From SAR202 cluster bacterium (GTDB lineage: Bacteria; Chloroflexota; Dehalococcoidia; Lucifugimonadales; UBA3495), in contig VFHF01000113.1 of assembly GCA_009392095.1 (NCBI GenBank), positions 1 to 5,528 on the forward strand: DNA of 5,528 nucleotides, written 5' to 3'. The notes below the pieces were generated by a model. It was not told where the DNA came from. It was given only the letters and a program-made list of their open reading frames with translations, and made no database searches. A program made the translations under genes and the position numbers. Shown here piece after piece: positions 1 through 5,359 of the stretch (its first letter is position 1; the number at the start of each line of letters is the position of its first letter).

Positions 1-129
1 AGTCTAGTATGCGGTGGCAGACATTGTACGCCATTTGCCGGTGCCGTTGGGCCCCTAAAGACTGGCCAAACCTGGCGAGTGCCCCACGTTCCAAGGGACG
101 GACCAGATAGTCTACAGTATGCTCCAGAA

Positions 130-471
130 ATGGAAAGCGACCAATTCACATTAGAAGAAGCTAACGCCTTCGTTCCCTGGCTGGAAAAGATGTTTCAGCG
201 GCTGTCTGAGATACGGCAGGAACTTGCCGACAGCAAAGGGGACGCCGGCCAGCCTGAAGAAATGTCGGAGCGGCTGATGCAGGCGCTAGAAGACGGCGTT
301 CAAGAGATATTCGACAAGGGCATAATCGTCCGGGACGTGGACCGCGGCCTGGTCGATTTCCCAACGCAGCGGGAGGGCCGGGAAGTCTTTCTTTGTTGGG
401 TCGGCGGCGAAGAAACAATCGATTTCTGGCACGAAACTGACCGTGGTTTCGCGCATCGGCAGCCGCTTTAA
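130..471 (+). CDS. DUF2203 family protein
   Basis: This is a small soluble protein of 113 residues with no assigned biochemical function. It is recognised by the DUF2203 pattern. An N-terminal helix carries the F-T-L-E-E-A-N motif (residues 6-12), followed by a charged helical middle. The conserved C-terminal half has FDKGIIVRDVDRGLVDFP (61-78), GREVFLCW (83-90) and a GEE..I.FWHE...GFA.RQPL ending (93-113). Length and ending match the family, so the gene looks complete. The reading frame stays open upstream to the window edge, with a GTG at 79. I chose the ATG at 130 because family members start just before the 'FTLEEAN' helix and the upstream translation does not look like protein. No strong Shine-Dalgarno site precedes the ATG, so the start is less sure than the family. 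The gene converges on the aldehyde dehydrogenase gene with only 17 bp between the stops. Confidence 0.88.
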   Translation: MESDQFTLEEANAFVPWLEKMFQRLSEIRQELADSKGDAGQPEEMSERLMQALEDGVQEIFDKGIIVRDVDRGLVDFPTQREGREVFLCWVGGEETIDFWHETDRGFAHRQPL

Positions 472-488
472 GTTGGCGAAACTTATAC

Positions 489-1985
489 CTAGATAAACTT
501 CGCCCGCTCCCCTGCTTCGGCCGCGTGGTCTATGTAGACGGTGATGACCTCGCTGAAGAAATCCACCATCGCGGTACCCTGCTCCCTCTGCCCGACTCCC
601 GAGGAATTCAGACCACCGAAAGGCAGATGCACCTCCCCGCCCAAGGTGGGGGCGTTGACGTGGACCATGCCGGTCTCTACGGTATTGATGTACTCATAAG
701 CCTTGGAGATGTCCTTGGTGTAGACCGAGGACGACAGACCGAACTCCACCGAGTTGGAGATGTCGATGGCTTCTGTTAAGTCTTTGGCTTTGAACACCGT
801 CAGCACAGGGCCGAAAATCTCTTCCTTGGCGATGCGCATATCCGGAGACACGTCGGTGAAAATGGTCGGCTCGACGTAATACCCCTGGTCAAAATCGCCA
901 CCGCTCAGCGCATGGCCCCCATAGGCCAGGTTGGCGCCCTCTTCCGTGCCGATGCCGATGTATTCCATGACTTTGTCTTTCTGGTTCTGACTTGCGAGCG
1001 GAGAAACATCGATGGACGGGTCGATGCCGTCACCGATGGTCAACTTACTGGTCCGGTCCAACAATTCGGCCATGAACTGGTCGTAAACACCCTCTTCCAC
1101 GATGACCCGGCTGGTGGCGGTGCAGCGTTGCCCGGTGGACCCGAAAGCTCCGGACACGATGCCGCCCATGGCCTTGTTCATGTCGGCGTCAGCCAAGACG
1201 ATCACAGCGTTCTTACCGCCCATCTCGGCCTGGACCTTCTTCAGCCGCTTGGCGCTTTCGGCGTACAGTTCAGTACCCACCTCTGTCGACCCCGTGAAAG
1301 AGATCCCTTTAACGTCGGGACTCTCCACCAGTGCGTTCCCAACCTGGCCGCCCGGGCCAGTGACTAGGTTTAGGACGCCGGGTGGGAGGCCGGCCTCTTC
1401 GAAGATCTCCATCAACTTCACTGCGCTCAGGGGAGTGGCTGAGGCTGGCTTGAAGACCAGGGCGTTGCCGCAGATGAGCGCCGGGGCTATCTTCCAGGCT
1501 GGGATGGCCAGAGGGAAGTTCCACGGGGTGATGATTCCTACGATCCCCAACGGGCGGCGGACGGTGTAAGCCACGGTGTTGGGCAATTCAGACGGCGTGG
1601 TATAGCCGAACATGCGGCGGCCCTCGCCGGCTGCATACTCCATGATATTCATGGACCGCTTGACCTCACCGGCGGCATCGCCGATAGGCTTGCCCTCTTC
1701 GATGGTGATCGTCTGCGCCATCTCATCGGCCCTGCGGCCCATGATCTCCAGGGCCTTGTAGATGATTGTGGCGCGGGCCGGAGCGGGCGTGTTGCCCCAG
1801 ATGGCCAGTCCTTCTTTAGCAGCAGCCACGGCTCTCAAGGCATCTTCGGCGCCGGAGGTCTGGAATTCACCGACGATCTGGTCGGTGTGGGCCGGGTTGT
1901 GGACTTGATAAGTTCGGCCGGTCACTGACTCAACCCACTGGCCGCAAATATAATTCTTATGTGTCGTGATCTGTGTCGCCGCCAT
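489..1985 (-). CDS. NAD(P)-dependent aldehyde dehydrogenase (possibly 2-oxoglutarate semialdehyde type)
   Basis: This 498-residue protein is a full-length member of the ALDH superfamily. It should oxidise an aldehyde to the carboxylic acid with NAD+ or NADP+ in the cytosol. Visible landmarks are the oxyanion-hole Asn156 in TPWNFP, cofactor Lys179 in VFKPAS, the FTGSTEVG nucleotide loop (230-237), the general base Glu254 in EMGGKN, the nucleophile Cys288 in GQRCT, Glu389 in EEIFGPV and the PFGG motif (455-458). All catalytic residues are present. Overall style (AGEGRRMFG, PSELPN, TGQRCTATSR, VHVNAPT, EVHLPFGG) resembles enzymes annotated as 2,5-dioxovalerate/2-oxoglutarate semialdehyde dehydrogenase, which act in sugar-acid or hydroxyproline breakdown. 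The substrate cannot be fixed from sequence alone. The ATG at 1985 has a GGAGG site 9 nt upstream. The gene lies 67 bp downstream of a small same-strand gene and may share its transcript. Confidence 0.95.
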   Translation of the reverse strand: MAATQITTHKNYICGQWVESVTGRTYQVHNPAHTDQIVGEFQTSGAEDALRAVAAAKEGLAIWGNTPAPARATIIYKALEIMGRRADEMAQTITIEEGKPIGDAAGEVKRSMNIMEYAAGEGRRMFGYTTPSELPNTVAYTVRRPLGIVGIITPWNFPLAIPAWKIAPALICGNALVFKPASATPLSAVKLMEIFEEAGLPPGVLNLVTGPGGQVGNALVESPDVKGISFTGSTEVGTELYAESAKRLKKVQAEMGGKNAVIVLADADMNKAMGGIVSGAFGSTGQRCTATSRVIVEEGVYDQFMAELLDRTSKLTIGDGIDPSIDVSPLASQNQKDKVMEYIGIGTEEGANLAYGGHALSGGDFDQGYYVEPTIFTDVSPDMRIAKEEIFGPVLTVFKAKDLTEAIDISNSVEFGLSSSVYTKDISKAYEYINTVETGMVHVNAPTLGGEVHLPFGGLNSSGVGQREQGTAMVDFFSEVITVYIDHAAEAGERAKFI

Positions 1986-1994
1986 ATCGTTCTG

Positions 1995-1999
1995 CCTCC
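1995..1999 (-). promoter_or_regulatory. Shine-Dalgarno site of the aldehyde dehydrogenase gene
   Basis: GGAGG on the minus strand, 9 nt before the ATG at 1985. It supports that start codon and translation of this gene independently of the gene upstream. Confidence 0.75.
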
Positions 2000-2006
2000 G
2001 CCTCAG

Positions 2007-2026
2007 CGTGAGATTTCGTGAGATTT
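2007..2026. repeat. Two perfect tandem copies of a 10-bp unit
   Basis: CGTGAGATTT occurs twice in direct succession in the 67-bp gap between the small beta-rich gene and the aldehyde dehydrogenase gene. It sits 7 bp upstream of the dehydrogenase Shine-Dalgarno site on the minus strand. One helical turn per unit is compatible with a regulator binding the same face of DNA, or with replication slippage in a spacer. Function is not shown. Confidence 0.6.
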
Positions 2027-2052
2027 ATTGAATATTAGGCGCTATTGATGAG

Positions 2053-2502
2053 CTAATCGCCGCCGGAATACTCTAGTCCAACTCCGATCACTTCAATCTG
2101 CATGGAGCGGACATCGGGAGCGGTGTCGTCGAAGCGCACCCCAAGAGTTACGTTGATGCCCCTGTGGAGCTCCGGGTTGCCAGGGACATCGACCCGGTGG
2201 TCTAGATGCTCTCCTCGAAGATCAAGGTTCATATGCTCGGCGATGCGTGATTCGCCGTCGTATATGATGACCTCATCGACGGAAGCGTGGTCACGGGTGC
2301 GGAAACTGACGTATGCCCCCTCTATCTGCATTCTAACGCCATCTAGGACCACAGGGGTTGGGAGCGGGAAGTGGAGCCAGGTGTTCTGCCCTCTGGTGCC
2401 CTCGATACGGACGAATGGGCCTGTGGCGCGGACTGAGGTCAGCCGAGCAGGATATTCGACCTGCATGTTTACGCCGTGCATCCACAGAGTGCGCTGCGGC
2501 AT
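2053..2502 (-). CDS. Small beta-rich protein of unknown function (DUF6623-like)
   Basis: This 149-residue protein has no signal peptide, membrane segment or cysteine-rich motif. It begins MPQRTLWMHG and continues with VEYPARLTSV and a short aromatic stretch before HFPLPTPVVLDG (residues about 44-55). The rest alternates hydrophobic and polar residues, as in a beta-sandwich, with a 'VDEVIIYDGESRI' strand-turn-strand in the middle and a GINVTLGVRF strand near the end. From memory it resembles small proteins labelled DUF6623, seen in actinobacteria and soil bacteria, but I cannot confirm this. No catalytic signature is visible, so I assign no function. The ATG at 2502 has AAGGGGG 7 nt upstream on the minus strand. 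The gene is first in a possible two-gene unit with the aldehyde dehydrogenase and diverges from the SDR gene. Confidence 0.8.
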   Translation of the reverse strand: MPQRTLWMHGVNMQVEYPARLTSVRATGPFVRIEGTRGQNTWLHFPLPTPVVLDGVRMQIEGAYVSFRTRDHASVDEVIIYDGESRIAEHMNLDLRGEHLDHRVDVPGNPELHRGINVTLGVRFDDTAPDVRSMQIEVIGVGLEYSGGD

Positions 2503-2509
2503 GGGCTCG

Positions 2510-2516
2510 CCCCCTT
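2510..2516 (-). promoter_or_regulatory. Shine-Dalgarno-like site of the small beta-rich gene
   Basis: AAGGGGG on the minus strand, 7 nt before the ATG at 2502. It supports the chosen start. Confidence 0.5.
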
Positions 2517-2600
2517 AAGCATCTGGACTTGTTCCTAGATTCGATGCTGGGACCGTATCAAGCGTGTGCGCCACGCCTAGACCGGGCCAAGCTGGCAGCG

Positions 2601-2629
2601 ATTATATCCGCATTTATCCTGCGGGTACA
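2601..2629 (-). promoter_or_regulatory. Candidate promoter for the small beta-rich gene and aldehyde dehydrogenase
   Basis: On the minus strand there is a perfect TATAAT -10 box (2606-2601), preceded by a weak -35 match TGTACC (2629-2624) at 17-bp spacing. It would start transcription near 2594 and leave a leader of about 92 nt. The -10 match is strong and the -35 match is only 3 of 6. Confidence 0.35.
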
Positions 2630-2670
2630 GCGGCGATTTTCTCTCTGCCAGCAGGGACGGAATATCTCGA

Positions 2671-2699
2671 TTGTCGACAGGGAGTCGCCCTTGTAAAAT
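2671..2699 (+). promoter_or_regulatory. Candidate sigma-70-like promoter of the SDR gene
   Basis: TTGTCG (2671-2676, 4 of 6) and TAAAAT (2694-2699, 5 of 6) are separated by 17 bp. Transcription would start near 2706, about 26 nt before the SDR ATG and just ahead of its Shine-Dalgarno site. This also argues against the longer open frame that begins with GTG at 2564. Confidence 0.4.
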
Positions 2700-2716
2700 G
2701 GCAGCAATCCGGCATA

Positions 2717-2723
2717 GGTGGAG
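2717..2723 (+). promoter_or_regulatory. Shine-Dalgarno site that sets the SDR start
   Basis: GGTGGAG lies 8 nt before the ATG at 2732. The same frame is open from a GTG at 2564, but only the ATG gives a standard SDR N-terminus (MGRLEGKVAIITG). Confidence 0.65.
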
Positions 2724-2731
2724 TAGAGACC

Positions 2732-3487
2732 ATGGGCAGATTGGAGGGCAAGGTTGCAATCATAACCGGCGCGGCGCGGGGTCAGGGCGCTCTGGAGTCT
2801 GAACTGTTCGCCAAAGAAGGCGCCAAAGTTGTGATCTGCGATGTTTTGGACCAGGAAGGCAAAGACGTCGAAGCAAAGGTCCAGGCTTCAGGCGGTGACG
2901 CCGTGTTTTCCCATTTGGACGTAACCCGGGACGACGACTGGCAAAAGGCCATCGACTTGGCCGAGTCCCGTTGGGGGAAACTAGACATCTTGGTTAACAA
3001 CGCTGGCATCGCCCGTGGCGGGAGTATCGAAGAAACTTCCGAAGAGTTGTGGGACGAGGTACTGGCCGTCAACACCAAAGGGGTTTTCCTGGGCACCCGG
3101 CGTGCAATCCCGGCCATGCGCAGGGCCGGCGGCGGATCGATCATCAATGTCTCGTCCATCGCCGGTATTCTGGGGCGCAAACTAGCGCCGGCGGTTTACA
3201 GTGCATCCAAGGGGGCGGTCCGGGTCTTCACCAAGAGCACGGCTATCCAACATGCCGAGGACCGGATACGCTGCAATTCCATCCACCCGGGGCCAATAGA
3301 CACGCCCATGCTGGCGGGGATCACCAGCAACCCGGCCATGCTTCAGGAGCGGACCGACGAGGTGCCGTTGGGCCGGTTGGGCAGCTCGGAAGACGTTGCC
3401 TTCGGCGTGCTATACCTGGCCTCAGACGAGTCTTCATGGATCACGGGCATCGAACTCATCATCGACGGCGGAATCACGGCCATGTAA
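2732..3487 (+). CDS. Short-chain dehydrogenase/reductase (classical SDR)
   Basis: This complete classical SDR of 251 residues is a cytosolic NAD(P)(H)-dependent oxidoreductase that interconverts an alcohol and a ketone. The Rossmann motif is T12-G13-AAR-G17-Q-G19. Asp37, at the end of the second strand, favours NAD(H) over NADP(H). Asp63 in HLDV contacts the adenine, and NNAG is at 89-92. The catalytic tetrad is Asn114, Ser142, Tyr156 and Lys160 (YSASK). A P-G-P-I-D-T loop (186-191) and the usual DGG ending (245-247) complete the fold. Length is typical. The family covers 3-oxoacyl-ACP reductases, glucose dehydrogenases and hydroxysteroid or cyclic alcohol dehydrogenases, and the substrate cannot be chosen here. 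The gene has its own likely promoter. It diverges from the small beta-rich/aldehyde dehydrogenase pair and converges on the M24-fold gene. Confidence 0.94.
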   Translation: MGRLEGKVAIITGAARGQGALESELFAKEGAKVVICDVLDQEGKDVEAKVQASGGDAVFSHLDVTRDDDWQKAIDLAESRWGKLDILVNNAGIARGGSIEETSEELWDEVLAVNTKGVFLGTRRAIPAMRRAGGGSIINVSSIAGILGRKLAPAVYSASKGAVRVFTKSTAIQHAEDRIRCNSIHPGPIDTPMLAGITSNPAMLQERTDEVPLGRLGSSEDVAFGVLYLASDESSWITGIELIIDGGITAM

Positions 3488-3503
3488 TTTTCGGCCACCT
3501 GAT

Positions 3504-3533
3504 ACGTAGGGGCGGGTTTTTAACCCGCTACGT
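3504..3533. terminator. Hairpin between convergent genes; likely bidirectional terminator or REP-like element
   Basis: The inner stem is GCGGGTT (3512-3518) paired with AACCCGC (3522-3528) around a TTT loop, 7 perfect pairs. An outer stem ACGTA/TACGT (3504-3508 with 3529-3533) adds 5 pairs, with an unpaired GGG (3509-3511) on the left arm. It sits 16 bp after the SDR stop and 30 bp after the M24 gene stop, where a shared terminator would be expected. There is no U-tract after the stem on either strand, so intrinsic termination would be imperfect. The GTAGGGGCGGGTTT arm resembles dispersed palindromic repeats I recall from environmental genomes, so it may be a degraded copy of such a repeat. 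Confidence 0.55.
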
Positions 3534-3563
3534 CTCACCACAGAAACGAGCCTTGCAGCCCAC

Positions 3564-4688
3564 CTATCCCGCCACCAGCATTTCATCCGTGTTGATCAGG
3601 GGAGAGAGAAGCAGTGGCGCGTCGTCCGTAATCAGCACCATATCCTGCAAGTGCCAGTGGCCGATATGCGGCTCCAGAGCGACAACCATTCCCTTTTCCA
3701 GATTGTGCTTACCTGAAGGGACCATGTAGGGTTCTTGCTGATGCCACCAAGCGCCGACGCCGTGGCCGGCCAAAGCGACCTTACCTTCTATCCCAGCGTC
3801 GTTGAAGGCGTTGTTGGCGAAGTGGTAGACGTCCGACGCCCGTACCCCCGGTCGGCAGTGGTCGATGGTCGCCCGGTAGATGTCCCGGTGAATCTTGTAA
3901 GTCTCTATGAGTTCCCGGCTCGGCTCGCCGACTACCACGGTTCGCGACTGATGGCCGGGGTATCCGTCCAGATACGAAACGTAGTCGTTCCTAATGATGT
4001 CTCCGGACTGAAATACCATGTCTCCTTCACCACCGTAGGCCACGTTGTTGCGGCTGGTGTTGAGGATGCCGTGGGCCCAGTTGGCCCCGCGCCTGATGCA
4101 GGCCTCGATGATGCGGGAATGCACGTCTCGTTCGGTATCGCCGGGCCGGACCGTCGGGAAGACATCCAGATAGGCTTCATCCAGTAGGTTGGCGCCCTTC
4201 TGAAGCCTTTCCACCTCAGCCGAGGTCTTTATCCAGCGCACCCGGTCCATCATGTCGGTACAGTCCATGACCTTGGCCTTGGGCAGCAACGAGGTCAGTT
4301 CTTCCCATTGGAGAGCGCTGAGGTAGTCCTTCTCCGCTCCGATCTTTTTATTCTCCAAGCCCATTTCTTTGAGGATGTCCGCGGTCCGGGCGTAAGGAGA
4401 CTCGGCGTAACCGTCATAGACTTGGATGTTCTCGATCCAGCTGTCGCGGCGCGGCAAAGGCGCGGCGATCTCGTTCACAACCAACACAGGGTCACCCTGA
4501 CGCGGCCAGACCACCAACACCCCTCTGGGTGAGTCAGGAAAATCCAGGTGCCGGGCTAAGGTTCCCGGATAGGCAAACCCGGCCAGATAGGTGAAATTCT
4601 TTCCTGAACGAGCGACTACGGCCGAAAAGCCATTCTCGTCCATCAATTTGTTCAAACGTTCGATGTTGGCGATGTTTTTGCCTGCCAT
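3564..4688 (-). CDS. M24 (creatinase/prolidase-fold) family protein with altered metal site
   Basis: The protein has 374 residues in two parts: a creatinase-N-like domain (about 5-150, with NFTYLAGFAYPG at 31-42) and a pita-bread M24 domain (about 158-368). Conserved parts of the M24 active site are visible: Asp235, His309 in AGHGVG, His316 in WHQQEP and Glu339 in ALEPH. Two canonical metal ligands are changed. The second Asp, normally 11 residues after the first, is His246 (GYPGHQSRT), and the final Glu of the 'ED' motif is Gln348 (LQDMVLIT). This argues against a standard dinuclear aminopeptidase or prolidase. It suggests a creatinase-like or other repurposed activity, or a different metal arrangement; the substrate is unknown. 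The frame is open further upstream to an ATG at 4862. The ATG at 4688 is preferred because GGAGG lies 6 nt upstream and the family N-terminus fits. Confidence 0.9.
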   Translation of the reverse strand: MAGKNIANIERLNKLMDENGFSAVVARSGKNFTYLAGFAYPGTLARHLDFPDSPRGVLVVWPRQGDPVLVVNEIAAPLPRRDSWIENIQVYDGYAESPYARTADILKEMGLENKKIGAEKDYLSALQWEELTSLLPKAKVMDCTDMMDRVRWIKTSAEVERLQKGANLLDEAYLDVFPTVRPGDTERDVHSRIIEACIRRGANWAHGILNTSRNNVAYGGEGDMVFQSGDIIRNDYVSYLDGYPGHQSRTVVVGEPSRELIETYKIHRDIYRATIDHCRPGVRASDVYHFANNAFNDAGIEGKVALAGHGVGAWWHQQEPYMVPSGKHNLEKGMVVALEPHIGHWHLQDMVLITDDAPLLLSPLINTDEMLVAG

Positions 4689-4694
4689 TAAAGG

Positions 4695-4699
4695 CCTCC
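4695..4699 (-). promoter_or_regulatory. Shine-Dalgarno site that sets the M24 gene start
   Basis: GGAGG on the minus strand, 6 nt before the ATG at 4688. It decides against the 58-residue longer frame starting at 4862, whose extra residues resemble no domain. Confidence 0.7.
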
Positions 4700-4732
4700 A
4701 AGCTTCGAATAGCCCTTTTTTAAGGTTCGATG

Positions 4733-4761
4733 AGTCTAGCCCAATCGTGCAATAGCGGCAA
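4733..4761 (-). promoter_or_regulatory. Candidate promoter of the M24-fold gene
   Basis: On the minus strand TTGCCG (4761-4756, 4 of 6) and TAGACT (4738-4733, 4 of 6) stand 17 bp apart. Transcription would begin near 4726 and give a leader of about 38 nt. This fits the start at 4688 and would exclude the longer frame. Confidence 0.33.
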
Positions 4762-4853
4762 CGATCCGGGATTGGCCCTGAGGGCAACTTACGGACTTGG
4801 AATAGAGTATCGGAAACCAGCAATAGTGCCAGCTGTCGTAATGAAGAGACAAC

Positions 4854-4875
4854 AAAGTCCATACGTATGGACTTT
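4854..4875. promoter_or_regulatory. Perfect 22-bp palindrome, candidate operator
   Basis: The left half AAAGTCCATAC is followed directly by its exact reverse complement GTATGGACTTT, centred between 4864 and 4865. All 11 base pairs match with no spacer. It lies in the divergent intergenic region, about 90 bp upstream of each candidate promoter's -35 box. Such symmetry suits a dimeric regulator (TetR, GntR or similar type), but no regulator gene is in the window. It could form a hairpin with 9 pairs and an ACGT loop, but no gene runs into it from either side, so a terminator role is unlikely. Confidence 0.55.
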
Positions 4876-4960
4876 TTACATGCTTAAACCTTGGCCTGGA
4901 ATAGCTGGATTGTCATCGGAGGCCCCAGACAAACTCGATGCTGCACTGCTGGGCTGGAGT

Positions 4961-4989
4961 TTGAAATAAGGGCTTCGGTTAACTAAACT
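4961..4989 (+). promoter_or_regulatory. Candidate promoter of the small alpha/beta gene
   Basis: TTGAAA (4961-4966, 5 of 6) and TAAACT (4984-4989, 4 of 6) are separated by 17 bp. The predicted start near 4996 leaves a leader of about 29 nt carrying the Shine-Dalgarno site. Confidence 0.4.
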
Positions 4990-5010
4990 CCCACAATCTA
5001 TTTTTACCTT

Positions 5011-5017
5011 TGGGGAG
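5011..5017 (+). promoter_or_regulatory. Shine-Dalgarno site of the small alpha/beta gene
   Basis: TGGGGAG lies 7 nt before the ATG at 5025. An in-frame TTG at 5010 overlaps this site and is therefore not the likely start. Confidence 0.65.
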
Positions 5018-5024
5018 TTCGAAT

Positions 5025-5279
5025 ATGCTATTCCATGTAACCGTAGACCACAGCCCAGAAACTTGCCCTGTTGTAAACAACACTCCAGAAAAAAGGATAA
5101 CGGCAGAGGGTGCGGCAAAAGCAGGAGTGAAGCTAGTGCTTGCTCTAGGCGGTAGAGCACAACATTGCACGATTTATGTGGTAGAGGCCGACGATATAAA
5201 CAAGTTGTACGATTTCCTAAACCCAGCGCTTAGTTGGGCCAAGTGCGATATTATGCCAGTTAGGGAGATGCAAGACTAA
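5025..5279 (+). CDS. Small dimeric alpha/beta-barrel-like protein (DUF3303-like), function unknown
   Basis: This 84-residue protein opens with a beta strand MLFHVTVDHSPETCP. A helix follows (about 26-40), then a strand HCTIYVVEA (47-55), a helix DDINKLYDFLNPAL (56-69) and a final strand CDIMPVREM (74-82). This order and the 'VEADD...L..FL......CDIMPV' pattern resemble small ferredoxin-like dimeric alpha/beta-barrel proteins such as DUF3303. That assignment is from pattern memory. His4, His9 and Cys14 cluster near the N-terminus and Cys48 and Cys74 fall on strands, so a metal or redox role is possible but unproven. There is no signal peptide or membrane segment. GC across 5041-5280 is about 48% by hand count (116 of 240), clearly below the SDR gene. 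It is probably transcribed alone from its own promoter, in the same direction as the downstream SDR. Confidence 0.78.
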   Translation: MLFHVTVDHSPETCPVVNNTPEKRITAEGAAKAGVKLVLALGGRAQHCTIYVVEADDINKLYDFLNPALSWAKCDIMPVREMQD

Positions 5280-5326
5280 CCTTTCAGATTCGGTTAATGT
5301 CCCGTTCGGCAGATCCTTCCCCAAGA

Positions 5327-5344
5327 GTCATCGTTCACGATGAC
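5327..5344 (+). terminator. Hairpin, possible weak terminator after the small alpha/beta gene
   Basis: GTCATCG (5327-5333) pairs perfectly with CGATGAC (5338-5344) around a TTCA loop. A short T-run (TTTT at 5353-5356) follows 8 nt after the stem, which is further than in a good intrinsic terminator. It lies 47 bp after the stop codon. Confidence 0.35.
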
Positions 5345-5359
5345 GGTGGCCCTTTTCTA

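Larger units (their letters stand above)
4689..5024. other. 336-bp divergent intergenic region
   Basis: This region separates the M24-fold gene (-) from the small alpha/beta gene (+). I see no convincing gene in it. A 79-codon plus-strand frame (4730-4969) has no recognisable motif. The region holds candidate promoters for both neighbours and the 22-bp palindrome. Bases 4801-5040 are about 44% GC by hand count (105 of 240), lower than the roughly 60% in the SDR gene. Confidence 0.6.

Noticed and set aside
79..129. In-frame upstream extension of the DUF2203 gene from a GTG
   Set aside because: The extra 17 residues do not resemble the family, whose N-terminus matches the ATG at 130. The frame is merely open to the window edge.
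912..1569. Long plus-strand open frames (912-1367 and 1102-1569) opposite the aldehyde dehydrogenase
   Set aside because: They are antisense shadows of a complete catalytic gene. Their translations show no family motif and there is no ribosome site worth noting.
2564..2731. 56-residue N-terminal extension of the SDR starting at GTG
   Set aside because: The strong ribosome site and the standard SDR start at 2732, plus a candidate promoter inside the extension, make it non-coding.
3504..3533. Possible CRISPR repeat or transposon end at the hairpin
   Set aside because: It is a single copy in the window with no spacers, no target-site duplication seen and no transposase nearby.
3049..3729. 226-codon plus-strand frame overlapping the SDR and the M24 gene end
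   Set aside because: It is a shifted-frame shadow rich in His, Arg and Gly. It crosses the intergenic hairpin and resembles no family.
4689..4862. 58-residue N-terminal extension of the M24-fold protein, mildly hydrophobic near its start
   Set aside because: It could look like a signal segment (ALLLV), but the GGAGG site before 4688, the candidate promoter at 4733-4761 and the palindrome overlapping its start codon argue that it is upstream DNA.
4730..4969. 79-codon plus-strand frame in the divergent region
   Set aside because: It has no convincing ribosome site or motif and spans the palindrome and the M24 promoter candidate. It is probably chance.
4876..5170. Minus-strand frames opposite the small alpha/beta gene (4876-5160, 4979-5170)
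   Set aside because: They are antisense to a gene with a good promoter, ribosome site and fold pattern. Their leucine-rich stretch arises from the opposite strand's codons.
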